Source of the DNA: Selaginella moellendorffii
Taxonomy: Eukaryota > Streptophyta > Lycopodiopsida > Selaginellales > Selaginellaceae
Direction: 5' to 3'
Length of the DNA: 64,000 bases
Assembly: GCF_000143415.4 (NCBI RefSeq)
Contig: NW_003314392.1
Location: 134,433 to 198,432 of the forward strand
Notes under the pieces: model-generated
What the model was told of the DNA's origin: nothing
The model's database searches: none
Seen by the model: the letters and a program-made list of their open reading frames with translations, nothing else
Translations under genes and position numbers: made by a program
Part shown: piece by piece, positions 22,806 through 35,621 of the stretch
How the letters are laid out: each line of letters opens with the position of its first letter
How positions within the stretch are numbered: position 1 is the first letter of the stretch

Positions 22806-23634
22806 CGCATAAACCACAGCCCACAACGCCGCTTACACAAGCAGCGCTCACTGCGCTCAGCGAAACCAAGAACACGGCGCACAAAAATGATAGACCTAGG
22901 AATGAGTTCGAGAATTCAAAAATAACACACGCTTGAACGTCACATCAAATCCTCTGACAAACTAGATCTTATGATTCCTCTGACAAATTTCAAACTGAGT
23001 AGCTTCTAGATTTTGCTGTCGGAGGTTGAACTTTGTCACATCATGTCCTTGCCTCGATCCAGCTGTGCCATGTCAGTGATTCGAACTTTGCCATGCCATG
23101 TCAGCGATCCGCGCCAAGATTATTCGCCGTGTAAAGGAATAATTATGCTGTGTGTACGTCCATTTATGGCAATATAAGGCCACACGCCATTCAAAGAATA
23201 ATGCTCGACATAAGGCCACACGCCATTCAAAGAATAATGCTAGTCGAGCATTTTTTGGTGCATTTTTGGGTTCAAAATTGCATGAGCCCACACGCTATAA
23301 AGTTTACCTGTACCAAAAATAGAAACAGCTTTATTTACTTGGGAATTTAAGTGGTTGAGGCATTTTTAAACTTACAAACACATGCCCTACTTACATTCCT
23401 TTGGTTGCTTAAAATTCAAAAATATTATAAACCTTTCTTTTTGCATTTTCAATGTTTTCAATTATGGTTTTTGATTTTCGTAGGACCAGCCTAGTAATCT
23501 ATTTGCATCCCGTCATGTTTATAGCTAGCTTTCGTTTGTCCCCTTCGCTAGCCTGAGATACATCTGCTCGGCATCTGCCTCTTACAGCATTTGCCCAGAA
23601 AGGGCATCTTTCTTCACGCAGCATTTGCCACATA

Positions 23635-23667
23635 TTTAGGGTATAGGGTTTAGGGTTTAGGGTTTAG
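23635..23667 (+). repeat. Interstitial plant telomere repeats, copy B
   Basis: Four TTTAGGG-type units, one of them TATAGGG. This is more than in copies A and C, consistent with local slippage. Confidence 0.85.
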
Positions 23668-24094
23668 CAATTCAGTAGCTTGATAAACATGCAAATACAG
23701 AACTTGATGCAAAATCCTTTGATATGTCACAATGCCCCTAGGACCATAAACACATTTCAATAGAGAGGGTCCTTTCATTTCATAACTCCTTACGTAGATC
23801 TTGGTGAAACCAGAGTTAGTGAAGTTAGTTTCTTGTGATCCCGCATCTGATTGTGATGTCCCTTTGCAGTTTCGATGGAAAGGTCAATGCACACCAAACT
23901 ATAAAATCTTGGAGCAAAATAACGGTCAGTGGCCTAGTGGCAGAGACCCCCAATCTAAAAACAAGTCCACTCAAATAGGTCCCTGGGTCGATGCAACGTG
24001 TATGTACATTTCTCCAAGTCCCTTAGGGACTGATACAAAAAACAAGAATCCCTTAGCGTTGTTCACTCAACTACGCTGTCCTGCAATTCTCCAC

Positions 24095-27000
24095 CTAATA
24101 GTGATCGCTGCCCTCCAATCGTGGCTGCTGTGGTCGTCGCCTCCGCAGTGCATCCAGTGCCAGATCGCCACGTCGAGCCTCCTTTGTTACCGTGTCCGAA
24201 GGTCTCCATTTCCACTTGACCTCCCCCTTGTGTTCAGTTCCGTAGCACGGAGTCCATAGTCGTCGCCAAGCTGTGAGTGCCTCCTTGTCTTTCCCATGCT
24301 CCTGGAGCATCGTATCCCTCAAGCGGATAGCAGCCAGTGTGAGCCTCCACCAATTCGCCATGATCGCTGAAATCCGAGCGCACTGTCCTTCGAAGTGGTT
24401 GCGGTTCCGAGCCTCCCAGAGTGCCTGTACCCCGGAAGCCCGCCATACCTCCCATCTCGCCCGTCCAAGGGCCTCCCACACTGTAGTCCCAACTTCGGCG
24501 CCTACCGCGTCCCACCTAACTCGGGTGCCCCATCCTGAGCGTCCCCAACACCCGATCTTCCGCCAAGCTGCTCCTGTGCATGGTCCCCTTGCCTCTGGAA
24601 ACCATTGGGTGACATCCCCTTCTCGAATTTCGAAATCCTGTTTGTCCCCTAGTTCCCTCGTCGCTTTTGCTACCTACCGCCACGTCTCCTTGGCCACGTC
24701 ACAATCCCAGAGGAGGTGTGTGACCGTCTCCAGTTCCCCGCATTCCGGACACCCGTGAGCATTCTCCACTTGAAATTGCTGGCCTACTGGCAGCCCATTC
24801 ATCGCCACGAGCCAAGAGGTTACCTTTGATTTTTCCTGGATCAGTAGTTTCCAGAACGCCACGGTATTGTCAATCACCTGGTCCGCCTCCACTCCTAGTG
24901 CGATCCACTTTTGCCACAGTCATGGGATTTCTTCTCTCTCAAATTCCCTGTTCACCATCAAACCGTTCCGCGCATCCTTGACCTCGTAAGTGAAGAAGCT
25001 GTTCGCCCCGCGTCTCCATGCTGCTGGGTCCCAGTCCAGATCTTCTATTAACTCTTTCCTCCACCATACTAGCCGTCCCTCTCCTTCTAGCCAGCATGGT
25101 GACTCTACCACTTCTGTCCGAGTTGCTGTCTGTCTTAGAACCCGGATTTGTCCTTTCACTTCATCATCCGTGACCTGCGGCATCTGTTGGGGATTCCCCG
25201 CCTCGAGGAGTGTGTCGCCTCTCACTACACGAAAAGGCCTACCGAGGTTTTAGTCTGGGTCTGTCACAAACCACACCTCAATCTCCCCCTCATTCCACGC
25301 TGGGGTTGGCATCGTGAATGCCCGAGTCCATTTCCCAAGTGGTACCTGCTCGCCATCCGACGTCTCCTCCCTTTGAATTGCCACAAAGTCCCCAGTGTGT
25401 AGCCTTCTTGCTGGCCATTTATCCACTGTCCATGCTTTTGTCACTGCCCGCAGTAGCTTCAGTAGATCCCACTGCACGTCCCGCCATTTCCCTGGCCCAA
25501 AAACTTGGAAGCGCCGGGACGATTTCTGTGGATCCGGATCTACCACTCCAACTAGTTGTTTGACTGTCCTGAAGCCTCCTTGGTGTACCCGCCTCCATAT
25601 GGTGTAGTGATTCTCTCGGCCTAGTGTCCTGTCTCCTGCCTTGAACAACTCGTTGAAAAACAGCGGCTGATTCAGCCAGTCCTCTACCCTATTCTGGATG
25701 ACCTGCGTCACTGGAAATGACTTCCAGAGCCGATGGAGACCCTGGACCAACTGGCCTCCCCCTACCACCTGTGTTTGGCCCTCCGCGAACATCCAGCGGG
25801 GGTCCTCATCCCACACTCTTGCGAATCCATGCTTCGGCCTGATGGCTAGCATGCTCTGCCTGAACAAGAGCTTCCAAGCTTGGGCCCCCGGTTGAAGGCC
25901 CATTAGTATGACTTTGTACCTCAGCGCCTTGCTCATGTCGCTTGGGTCAATTATCCCCAAGCCGCCTAAAACTCGTGGCCTCGCCGTCGACTGCCATGCC
26001 ACCTTGGCCATCGTCCGGCCACTGACCAGCGCTCCCTTCCACACATACGTGTGCACCATGGACCTTATGCACTTGAATGTTGTCTCTAGAACCGGCCATA
26101 CTGAGAGGTGGTACCACGTACATGGCAACACGATGCTTTTTGCCACCACCACCCTTGCCGGCAGTCCCAGTTTCCGTGGCGCCCATTTCTGAATCGCTGT
26201 TCTGGTCCTCCGCAGCAGCGCTAAGTCCTGCGTAGAAGCTTTGAACTCACCTCCTACCTGAATTCCCAGGTAGCGTGTGTCCTCCCCTGGTGGTAACCAC
26301 TGAAAGTCGATGTCGCGTCCCCACGCCTCTATGTCAGATTCCCCCCAATTGATTCCTATTGACTTGTTCCAGTTGATGGCCGCTCCTGCTGCTGCATTAA
26401 AGGCCTCTAGCCTGGCCCTTGTAGTGTCCAGGTTAGCCTTGGTACCTAGCAGAAAGAGTGTTGTGTCATCCGCAAACGCGCTGTCGAGCAGGTCCCTTCC
26501 CACCATTTGAGTTCCTGGGAGTTGCTGTCTTTCCTTGGGTAACTCCACGCCCCTGATTCCTTCACCTTCCGCCAGGAATGCCCCTAGAGCCTCCGCAACC
26601 ATGAGGAAGAGGTACGGAGCCAACGGGCAGCCTTGACGCACCGACCTCCCTAGCCGAAACCGCGGGCCTGTTTCTCCATTGATGACCACCCTGCTTGATG
26701 CTCCCCAGTACAGGAGAGCGATGCGTCTTACCATGGGCGCTGGGATTCCTATCCATCTCATACAGTCCTCCAGGAAGTCCCAGTCCACCCGGTCGTACGC
26801 CTTCTCAAAATCCAGTAGCCACGCCACCACATTCTGCCTCGAGGATTTTGCCCATCTTTGGGCCAGGAGATAAGTCCAGATATTCTCCGCAATCTGTCTC
26901 CCTGGTACAAAGCCTGTCTGTTGTTCTCGAATAATGATGGGCATCACCGGTTGCAATTTAAGCGCCATCGCCTTGGCGTAGATTTTGTACGCTGTGGTGA

Positions 27001-28612
27001 GCATTGTTATTGGTCTCCAGTTGCGTAGCTCTTGAAGGTCCCCTCTCTTTGGAAGCAGTGCGATCTGGCCCTCCAGTATCTCCGCCGGGAGCTGCCCTGC
27101 TTGCTGTGCCTTCGTCCAGGCCTCCATCATCAGCGGACCAATCACCTCCCAGTTGCTCTGAAAGAATCTCGGGGGCAGTCCATCTACCCCGGGCATTTTG
27201 TCATCACTCAATCTGTCCAAGGCCTTGCAGAGATCTTCTATGGTGAGATCTGCCACGAGTTGTTTGTTCCATTCCTGTGGGACTCTATGCCGCAGAGTTT
27301 TCAACACCTTTTTTGCTGCCTGGGCTCTGGCTGTAGTCCCTGGTTGTGCGGTGTACAGCTGCTCGTAGAACCTTTGTGCCAGTTCCTGCATGCCTTGCTA
27401 ATCCTCCACCAACTTTCCATCCTCTGCCTTGAGACCAAGAATGGGTGGTGAGTCTGAGACTGGGCGGATACCTTTGTAGAAGGCCTTGTTCAGCAGCCGC
27501 TTGTTTACCGCCCATGAGTCCTCCTAAGTACGCACTCCAGAGCTCCAAGCCGCAAATTCCCTCTCCTGTAGTTCTGCTTCCCTCTGATCTAGGGCCGCTT
27601 GCCACCTTCCTGCGTCCTTGGCCGTCAGCACCATCCTTTGAGCTGCTGCCACCTTCTTCCTTGCTAGGCGCAGCTCCTTCATTACTTCACCCTTTATCGC
27701 CCGCTGTCTCTCTCTCAGCTGGTCCGAGCAGCCTTGCAGTACTGTGGTGAGCACCAGTTCGCTCCCCTCCAGAATCCGACTAACTTGTGCCGCTGCCTGT
27801 GCGTCTGCCAGGGTGTGGATTGAGATGGCTCGCTGCACTGCTTTACCTTTGTCTTTCTGGAGCTTGATTATACACCGGACTGGGTCGTGGTCCGAAAAAG
27901 AGGGGAAACAAGGCCATGTTTTGAGACTCCCGCCATCTTTTCTCACTCTAGGGGAGGCGTAGATCCTGTCCAGTCGTGACTGACAGCTTGTTGACTCCCG
28001 ACGGGTGTAGGGGTGCGCATGGGGGGCGAATCCTTCCTCGTGCTGCAGGTCCACGAGGTCCAGCTGTTCTGCCAGTGCCAGCCATTGTAGTTGTTCCTGG
28101 CCCTGGATGGTCTCTTGGCCTCCTCTCCTGTCCTCTGTGTTTTCCACCATGTTGAAATCCCCTATCACCAGCCAATGCTCTGCCCGGCCTCTTGCTTTCA
28201 CTCGAAGTTCTTCCCAGAACCGGGTCCGGGCCTGTCTGTTGGTTGGGGCGTACACGTTTAGGATCCCTACTCGTCCAAAGTGTATGCTGAGCACCAGGAG
28301 CTGTGCTCTCCCCGGCACCAACACTTCATGATCCCTCGCTTGCGCTGACCATCTGGTGGAGACCACAATGGCTGTGCCCCCCCCTAGCCTGGACCGGGCT
28401 GCTACCGCTGCGTTCCACCACGTTTTCCCTCTCATGCCGAAGTTGTAATCCGGTTCAGCGTCCATCTTGTGTTCCTGGATGCATAGAAGGTCTATCCCGC
28501 CTTCCAGTCCCAACTCCCTTATATGCGACTTGAGTTGGATTTTTTTGTGGAGCCCCTTGTCCGTGGAACTGAGGCCTCGGCAGTTCCATGTCAAGCACGT
28601 TAAGGTCGTCAT
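24095..28612 (-). pseudogene. LINE-2 ORF2: endonuclease / reverse transcriptase with several stops
   Basis: Begins at ATG 28612 (MTTLTCLTWNCRG), overlapping the ORF1 stop as ATGA. It shows the APE endonuclease (CIQEHKM, GDFNMVE, SRLDRIY, FSDHDP), reverse transcriptase (NWRPITML, DFEKAYDRVDW, RQGCPLAPYLF, FADDTTLFL) and C-terminal zf-RVT (CPECGELETVTHLLWDC). In-frame stops lie at 27524-27526, 27398-27400, at 25250-25252 and near 24920 and 24674. A further frame change lies between 24674 and 24481, before the C-terminal part resumes and ends at 24095. Several stops replace codons that are Gln or Lys in LINE-1. The copy is dead but still about 70% readable against LINE-1 by eye. Confidence 0.9.
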
Positions 28613-30117
28613 GGTGCGATATACTTCCAGGAAAACCTGTTGGTGCTCGGCTGCGCCCTCCACTCTGTGGAGATGGTCCACACTGCCGTTGGCTTCCCTC
28701 GGTGTCTGGCCCAAGAGAATCCCCGTACCGTAAATTTTGCGAATCCTGTCCACTCTGTTATCGCTCGCTCCATCCGAGTCTGGTAGTCTCCGAGAGCTAC
28801 TATCTCTGGGAAAGTCCCATTTCCACGCTGGACCAGCCAGTCTCCGGCCTCTGACGCTGCCAGCTCTCTCTTCGGGGGAATCCATCGGATCGCCAAATTC
28901 ACTGTTTTGGGGAGTACTGTCTGGAAGCCTTCCACGCTGGTTTCCACTGGGGGATCTTCAAAAAGCCTACTCTTAGAGCCCGAACCTGCTACAGGTGGGG
29001 CCATCGGGAACCTGATGTGTGGGGCACAAGCTGGTTCACGTTGTAGTAGCACCTTTTCTTCCTCCACTGGAAGCTCGAATGGCCGTTCCAGGGCCAATTT
29101 CTCCGTCCTCGCTGTGCATGCTATCTCCTGGTGGCCCAGCCTCTGACAGATCCTACACCTTTTCCCTGTGGTTTCTGTTTGGACCCTGATGTATTGTCCC
29201 AATACAGCCAACTCCGTTGGGGTCTCTGCTGGAGAGTCTACAAAGACTTTTAGCCTGATCGGCCCTAGCACTCCGCCAGCTTCCACAGTATCCAGCCCTG
29301 AAGCAATATTCCCAATACTGCTTTCCACCAACTCTTTCACCACGTCCTGTGATCTCATCTCCATCGGGACATCCCAGAGTGCGATATTGAGAGGAAAGCT
29401 CCCTCCCTTCAGTCGTGCTTGTTCCTCTGCAGTAAACCTTGGGACCCAGGGGTGGAAAGACACAGCCCATTGGCTGTCAATCACTCCATGCAGCTCCTCT
29501 GCTCGTCTTCTTGCCTCCTCATCCTCGAACACGACTGTGTAGCACCCTTTACCATGCGGGAGTAGCTTCTGGACCGTGATCCCTTTCTCCAGCGATGCGT
29601 TGAGCCAGTCGATGGCTAGGCATCCTGTTGGGAAGCTACCTCAGAAGACCGCGATAGTTGCTTTTAGTTTCAGCTCTGCTTCCTTGGCCGCCACTACTTG
29701 CTGCAAGTGGTCCCGCAGCTGCACTGCTTTAGTCCTGCTATTATGCATTACCCTCTCACTATTGGGGACCTGTACGTTTGTCTTCCTCTCTAAGCCGTCT
29801 CCGCTTCCATGCTTGCCCTCCTTGCTGTTCTGTCCTGCGTCGGCGTCCTGGTCCTTGGGTCCCTCAGGGTCCTTGGACTGAACCTCTCTCCCACCGTTTC
29901 CTCCATCTCTTTCTGCTTGTTCTTTGGGGCACTCAGCTTCCTCTCTTTCAGACAGGTCTCCTGCTTTCTTTTCGATTGCCTTGCCACCCTTCCTGGAGAC
30001 TTGCTTCTTCTCGTGGACTGGTGACTCCTCTTGCTGTAGGAATTCTTCCACTGCTTCTGTCCACTCTGTCCTCTCTTGCTCCTTGCTCCACGCTTTCGGG
30101 GGTTGGATGGAGACCAT
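28609..30117 (-). pseudogene. LINE-2 ORF1: RNA-binding protein with CCHC knuckle, one nonsense codon
   Basis: The nucleic-acid-binding chaperone of L1-type elements. From ATG 30117 an N-terminal charged, Lys/Glu-rich region of 158 codons runs to a TGA at 29641-29643. The same frame then continues (GSFPTGCLAIDWLN, VVFEDEEARRR), giving a DUF4283-like fold followed by a zinc knuckle CRICQRLGHQEIAC (CX2CX4HX4C) near 29150. It ends at TGA 28609-28611. Without the stop it would be about 502 aa. It overlaps the ORF2 start by one base (ATGA), which suggests coupled translation. Confidence 0.86.
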
Positions 30118-30156
30118 CGCACTGCTGCAGAGCGGACAGCATGGGATCGCCTCATT

Positions 30157-33100
30157 GTTAAGCTTGGAGTCTTTGACGCATGGGACCTAGACTCGGTTCT
30201 TCCTCATGACCCCCGCTTCTCGTTCCAGGAAGCTCGTCTCCGAGGAATTCAATGACGACTTGACTGGATCTACATTGACCTGTCTCTGGTTCTCCTGGGG
30301 GGACACCTGCGCATGTCCTCGGATTATGATGACTTCTCGGATCATCGACCCGTCTTCCTTGAGATTCGGCTGCAGCGAGAAGCAGGAGTTCGAAGGCAAC
30401 CAGCGATCCCGGGCAAGGTTTTTTCTGGACCAGATGGCACAACAAAGCTCGCTGAGTTATGGGAGTCCCGGCAGTGGCGGCTGGCTGACTTCACGAAGGA
30501 GGTTTCAGACCAGCTTCGGTGCTCTCTGCAGGCTAAATGCAGAAAGGCGTTTGGGCGAGTTCAGGCCTTGCGGGAAAACCTTATGGCAGTGTGCCGACTG
30601 ACTCGGCTCCATCCTGAAGACACGTGGCTTGGACGAAAGGAGCTTCTCAAAGCTGAGCTAGACAAGTTTGAGGGGGAGAAGATGGAAGCGTTTGTAGGAA
30701 AAGGGACTTGGATCAACAATGAACTCAAGCTGAACCGGGAGTTCTTCAACGCCATCACCACCAAGTTCGCTTCACCGCCGGTGTTTGGCCTTAAGGACGA
30801 AGCTGGGACACTCCACATGGATCTACCGCAGCTGCATATCATGGCGGCCCGATTCTACTCGGAGCTGTTCACTGAGAAACCTTGGACCCCAGAGTGCCAA
30901 AGGATATTGGAGGAAGTCCTTCAGCATGTCCCATGCCGGATTAACACAGACATGGCCGGCCTGCTTCTTCACCGGTTCATGCTTGATGAGCTCAAGGCTG
31001 CTCTCGACGAACTGCCAGAGGACAAGTCCTCGGGGGAAGATGGCCTGCCGCCCCAGTTCTACCAAGCTAACTGGTCATGGCTGGGCCCAGTGCTCCTTCA
31101 GCAGTGGGAAACTACCAGAAGGGAGGGATGCTGGCCTGAGGGAGACATGGACGGCATTATCACTCTCATACCGAAGAAGGGAGCAGACCTTGCCTACCTG
31201 CGTAACTGGTGACCGATAACGATGTTGAATACGGGATACAAAATCCTGGCTAAGGTGCTGGCCCTCCGCCTTCAGCCGCTGATGCTCAAAGTGGTTAGGG
31301 ACGTGCAAAACGGCTTCATCCCTGGGCGCCAGCTGTTCAACAACGTTGCCTCTTTACTCCTGAGCCAGGAAACTGCTGGTGACTCGGGACAGGACGTTTG
31401 CTTTCTACTGCTGGATTATGAGAAAGCTTACGATCAAGTTGACTGGGCATTCCTTCAGGCTGCCATGCACCGACTGGGAGTACTGCAGCTTTTCGTGCAA
31501 TGGACGGCGACTTTGTATCAAGGTGCCAGCAGTAAGGTTCTGATCAATGGAAAAGTTGGCCCGTCTTTGCAGCTGGAGCACTCGGTGAGGCAGGGATGCC
31601 TGCTTGCTCCCTATCTGTTCATTTTCGTAGCCGAGGCCCTCGGATATTATCTTGACTGGAGGGGAGGCCTGAAAGGACTGCAATTACCAGATTGTGACTC
31701 TCAACTACGTGACTTCCACATCCAGAAGCAGGACTTGGTGTCCAGCGTGTTTGCGGATGACACCACACTGATATTGCAAGCAGATCAGGCCAACTTAGAG
31801 TGCACCTACCGGGATTTGGAACTCTTCAATGTGGCAGCTGGAGCAAAGATCAACTGGCAGAAGTCGGCTGGCATTGAACTCACTCTGGGCACGGTGGCTA
31901 GCTGGGGAGCCTGTTGGGGATTGCAATGGCTTCAGCCGGGGCAGACAGAATGCTATCTGGGATTCCAGATAGGTGTGACTTACAGCGCCAAAGCAATGGA
32001 TGAAGCCGCTTTGACGAAACTCCACTCTCAGCTGCAGTACTGGGCATCCCGCAAGCTCTCGCTTTACGCCCACAGCATCGTTGTCAACCAGGTGGTTCTC
32101 AGAGTAGCTTCCTGCTGGACACTTGGCAAGAGAATGGCACAAAAGATGGCGGGACTGTTGTGCAGGTATATGTGGCGAGGCAAAGCGGCAGCGGCGCGAG
32201 GAGGATGCCAAGTGGCATGGGAATCAGTTACTGCTCGTCGAGCAGCTGGGGGACTTGGTATCATCAATGTCGAACGTCAAGCTCGGGCGCTCCTAGCAAA
32301 GCTGGTGGTTCGCTGCCCACAACCAGGCACTCAGCCGTGGAAACTTATGCTTCGAGCAAGGTTTCTACGCATCCTACCGGATAGAGGAGATTGCTCGCAC
32401 AGAGATTGGGGACAAGATGAAGCATGGCTACTTCACCCGGAAGTCTCAAAGTTCCCGGGTGCAGGCAACACGTTCTCGGGGAAACTCTTTCGGGTATGGC
32501 AGGTGATCAGATCTCAGCTCCGCTATGTCCCCCTGGAAAGAATAGAGGAGCTCAACGCTATGCTAGTCTTCCTCAATGCGGTCTTTATGGTGGATGGCAA
32601 GGCAATCGGAGCACAGGGAAACAGGGGATTGGATGACACGGCTAGGCTGCTACAGGCCGTGGGGATTTCTAGGTTCGGACAGCTCGCACCAATTGCAGGA
32701 CTAGCCTCGGACGCAGACAAAGCCAGGGAGATGCTGCAAGTGTTTCACTTACGAGTATCCCTGCGTAGACTCCACGACTTCTTTCAGCTGTTCGACCAGG
32801 CTACTGACCAGCTACTCTCAGCAGTAGAGATCGAACAGGCCATCCGCCCCGGGGATTGGTTAGTGACCAGCAGAGAGATCTGGTTTGTACGCAGTGCCGA
32901 GAATCGCCAAGTTTTTTTATTTCAGCTGGATCCCTTACCCGGACGACTTTACCTGATAATGGCGCCACAGATTTCGGCCATCCTCTCCTTCACAGGAGCA
33001 GAGCGGATACGGGTCGTCAACACCGGAAAATACCCAGATCTCTCTTCTTGGCCGGAACCCGGGAAGTGGCATCGCCTTTTCTGGTTTCGGATGCAGCCGG

Positions 33101-33960
33101 TAGCTCTTCTCACATTTGACCCTGGCAGGTGGATTTGGCCTGGGGTGGCAGATGTTCCTGATGAGGAGTTTTTCGCCTACTCGGTCTGGGGAGCCCGGTT
33201 ACGACAAGCACCGCTTGCTCCTACGGGACTTCAGGCTGCAGCGAAGAAGGCAGGAGTTCACGAGACTTTCACTGGATCACTACCACGCTGTGGGAAGGTC
33301 CACTACCAGCTCACCTCAGGCCGTTTCTATGGCTACTACTCCAAGATCGGCTGCCGTTCTTGGCCAAGTTACACCTTCCTTCCGCGGCCTGCCACTTCTG
33401 TGGGGCGAGAGAGACCTCCCGCCACGCGCTTTGGGAGTGTGACCGTGTCCGAGCTATCTGGGGTGCTGTGATCAAGCTGCTGCAGCGGATCCGACCATGG
33501 CCCCTCAGTGTGTCATGGGAGAGCGTTCTCTGGGGTGCGGTTGCCGGCAGTACGAGACACTCGGAGGGCTGGTGGGCATGCCCAGCGCTTACCAATCCAA
33601 GATGGCGTCTCACTTCCAGCCCGCTAGGGATTTTGGCTGACCTTCCCGGAGGCCCATGGGAAGTCCTTAGAGCAGTCACTTGCTGGGAAATCTGGAAAAG
33701 CCGAAATCATAAGGTGTTCGACAACAAAGACGTACCGAAAGAGGTCTCGCTGGCCTGCGTTTGGAGCTCCAGTATAGCAGCCGCTGCTGCAGCCGTGGAG
33801 CGGAAAATGGCAGTCTTGAAGACGGATGTGACGGAAGCCTTATGCCAGGAATGGTCCCCGGTCATGGGATCATGGATTCAGGGGCGACCGAGATGGAAAT
33901 GGACCGCGCCTGCCTGGTTCCTGGCGTTTGAACCTCCTTGATCCTTGTAACAGGGCTATG
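30157..33960 (+). mobile_element. LINE-3: second L1-type family, 5' truncated
   Basis: A plus-strand LINE whose ORF2 differs clearly from LINE-1 and LINE-2. It begins inside the endonuclease domain, abutting the 5' end of LINE-2 head to head. The 3' end lies just after the ORF2 stop, around an AACAAACAAACATG stretch at 34010-34027. The boundary is approximate. Confidence 0.85.
30160..33941 (+). pseudogene. LINE-3 ORF2: partial endonuclease, reverse transcriptase and zf-RVT, broken
   Basis: Starts in the end of the APE domain (GVFDAWDLDSVLPHD, then WIYID, DDFSDHRPVFLEI). Reverse transcriptase motifs follow: FADDTTLIL, LLDYEKAYDQVDW, VRQGCLLAPYLF. The C-terminus has CHFCGARETSRHALWEC (CX2CX6HX4C). 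A stop lies near 30270, a TGA at 31210-31212 replaces the Arg of NWRPIT, and a frameshift lies upstream of 33360, since the zf-RVT is in another frame that ends at 33941. The copy is inactive. Confidence 0.88.
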
Positions 33961-35540
33961 GTCATGTGTTGGCCAGCCCCACTCAGTACCTTAAGAAATA
34001 CAAACCCCCCTGTTAAACAAACAAACATGTAATGAGAAACCATGCATTGAGTTTAACAAGTTTGCAGAATACTTTCTGAAATGGTGGTTCCTGCATTGGG
34101 GCAACAGATATCCAGCACATGAAGAGCTGGAATCTGCTACCTGGAGGTGACCACAATACCAAAAAGTTAACAAGAATTTCCCACACAAAGAAATGCGTGA
34201 GGCCTTGTGTGGTGTGACAACATAAGAAAGAAAGAAAGAAAGTGGTTATACCTGAGCTTTTGAAGCACTTAAAAATTATACACTTCCGCATGTGCTTCAC
34301 ACTTGAACTCTCTTGACTATGGATCCGGAGGAAACGATCACTTTCCTCATTTTGGAATTAACCGTGTCAGCGGGTTCAAGAGCGAAACACAAGTTAAAAT
34401 GCATAAAGACACAAATTACTTATCAATTGCTGATCAAATTTCGCCGGTATTCTCAAAATAAAAAATTGGTCCTTCAATGTGGTCCCCCAACATCACTATT
34501 GTGACTCAATGGATTCGGAGTGAATGATAATGTTTTTCAATTCGGGATTCACCATGTCACAATGATGAGGCAGAAGACCACATTAAAATGCATAATGAGT
34601 GAACACAACATTTTGAAGACCAATAGATGGCCAAATTTCGCCAGTATTCTCAAAATAAAAAATTGGTTAGTTGGAACTACAATAAAATGTAGTAGTTACC
34701 TTTTTCAAACGCACTAAGCTTATTCCCATATTCTCTTTCATTCTGGATGAAGAAAAACCATTAGAAAACATGCAGAAAAAAAACATTTACATCCATCTTC
34801 TCCTCGACTATCTTCAGAGCTCCGGATTATCCAGCGCAACTGAAAATAAACATATCATTACACGGCATCAGCCAGACGATCACTCTCTTGTAATTAAAAT
34901 ATCAGTTCAAAGGGACAGAAGCAAGAGACAAATTTCAGAACTAGGATGAATGACTGACGCAGATTTTCTGGTAAAAGAGTTCCAGTAGGTCCAGGAGAAT
35001 GAGCCAAACAACAATTGACACAACATTAAACATATGTTAAGTCAACTGTTTTTTGACTTCCAGAACCAGCAGCCCAGCACCCTTCGACTAGTGGAACTCC
35101 TCCCAAAAAATCTGCGGCAGTCGTTAACCCAGCTCTGAGTTTCATCTTGTGTTATCGTCCCTCAAAACTGACATTTCAATTGCAAGACGGTTGACCTGGC
35201 CGAACTGTAGTACACACTTGCAGAGCAGAAGTTTCAAAGGTGGTTGTCATAGATCCACAAGAATGATCATTTGGACAAGGCGACATAGTGATATGTTACG
35301 TCCAATTGCACTAGATGATCCCAGGCCTTAAAAATAGCCGAAGAGAAGATGGACGTAGAGTTTCTTTTTGCACTTTGCAAACATAATGAGCTCCACAATC
35401 CACAGCAATTACCTTATCTAGGCATTTGCTGCAAGCAACAAATCCAGCACTTATTTGCTAGGTAGTGGTCCATCTAGAAGGCATTCCAATGTCACTCTTG
35501 ACACTTTAGTGAAGGCCTAGAGCTTTTCTTACAAGCCAAT
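33961..35540. other. AT-rich region without recognisable genes
   Basis: No coding sequence, terminal repeats or known element ends recognised. It contains an (AAAG)n run near 34227 and an imperfect tandem duplication (next entry). Confidence 0.55.
34318..34666 (+). repeat. Imperfect tandem duplication, about 190-bp period
   Basis: Segments from TATGGATCCGGAGGAAACGA (34319) and AATGGATTCGGAGTGAATGA (34508) align through to the shared TTCTCAAAATAAAAAATTGG (34452 and 34652). Divergence is high, so the duplication is old. Confidence 0.75.
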
Positions 35541-35621
35541 ATGAAGGATAGGGGAAAACATTCACAATTAGTGTAGTGACAACAAATTATAAAGAATTAA
35601 AGAGAACAACTTGAGGATAAC

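Larger units (their letters stand above)
19572..23930. mobile_element. Element T copy B, left part; right part not in the window
   Basis: Starts with the same terminal sequence as copy C (GCTC then TATTTCGTTAAAGTGGGA) and follows copy C from 44653 to about 50948 in the same orientation. About 1.96 kb (copy C 45515-47477) is deleted inside the transposase gene. It is cut off at 23930 by the 3' end of LINE-2. Its expected continuation (beginning ATCTATGGCAAATGC in copies A and C) does not reappear after LINE-2, so the rest was deleted or rearranged. Palindromes lie at 20201, 20484, 20542, 22388, 22458 and 22556. Confidence 0.9.
22306..23930. other. Copy B intergenic region upstream of the transposase
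   Basis: Three 22-bp palindromes (22388, 22458, 22556), the 30-bp tandem repeat block (22672-22805) and telomere units. No coding sequence recognised. It ends at the LINE-2 junction AACGGTCAG / TGGCCTAGTGG. Confidence 0.65.
23931..30150 (-). mobile_element. LINE-2: L1-type retrotransposon on the minus strand, decayed, near full length
   Basis: Close relative of LINE-1, sharing ORF2 sequence and the poly(A)-less 3' terminus. It reads from about 30150 down to 23931 and carries both ORF1 and ORF2, each with premature stops. It sits in copy B at AACGGTCAG. No target-site duplication can be found because the sequence beyond its 5' end belongs to LINE-3. The exact 5' boundary is uncertain (30118-30157). 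Confidence 0.9.
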
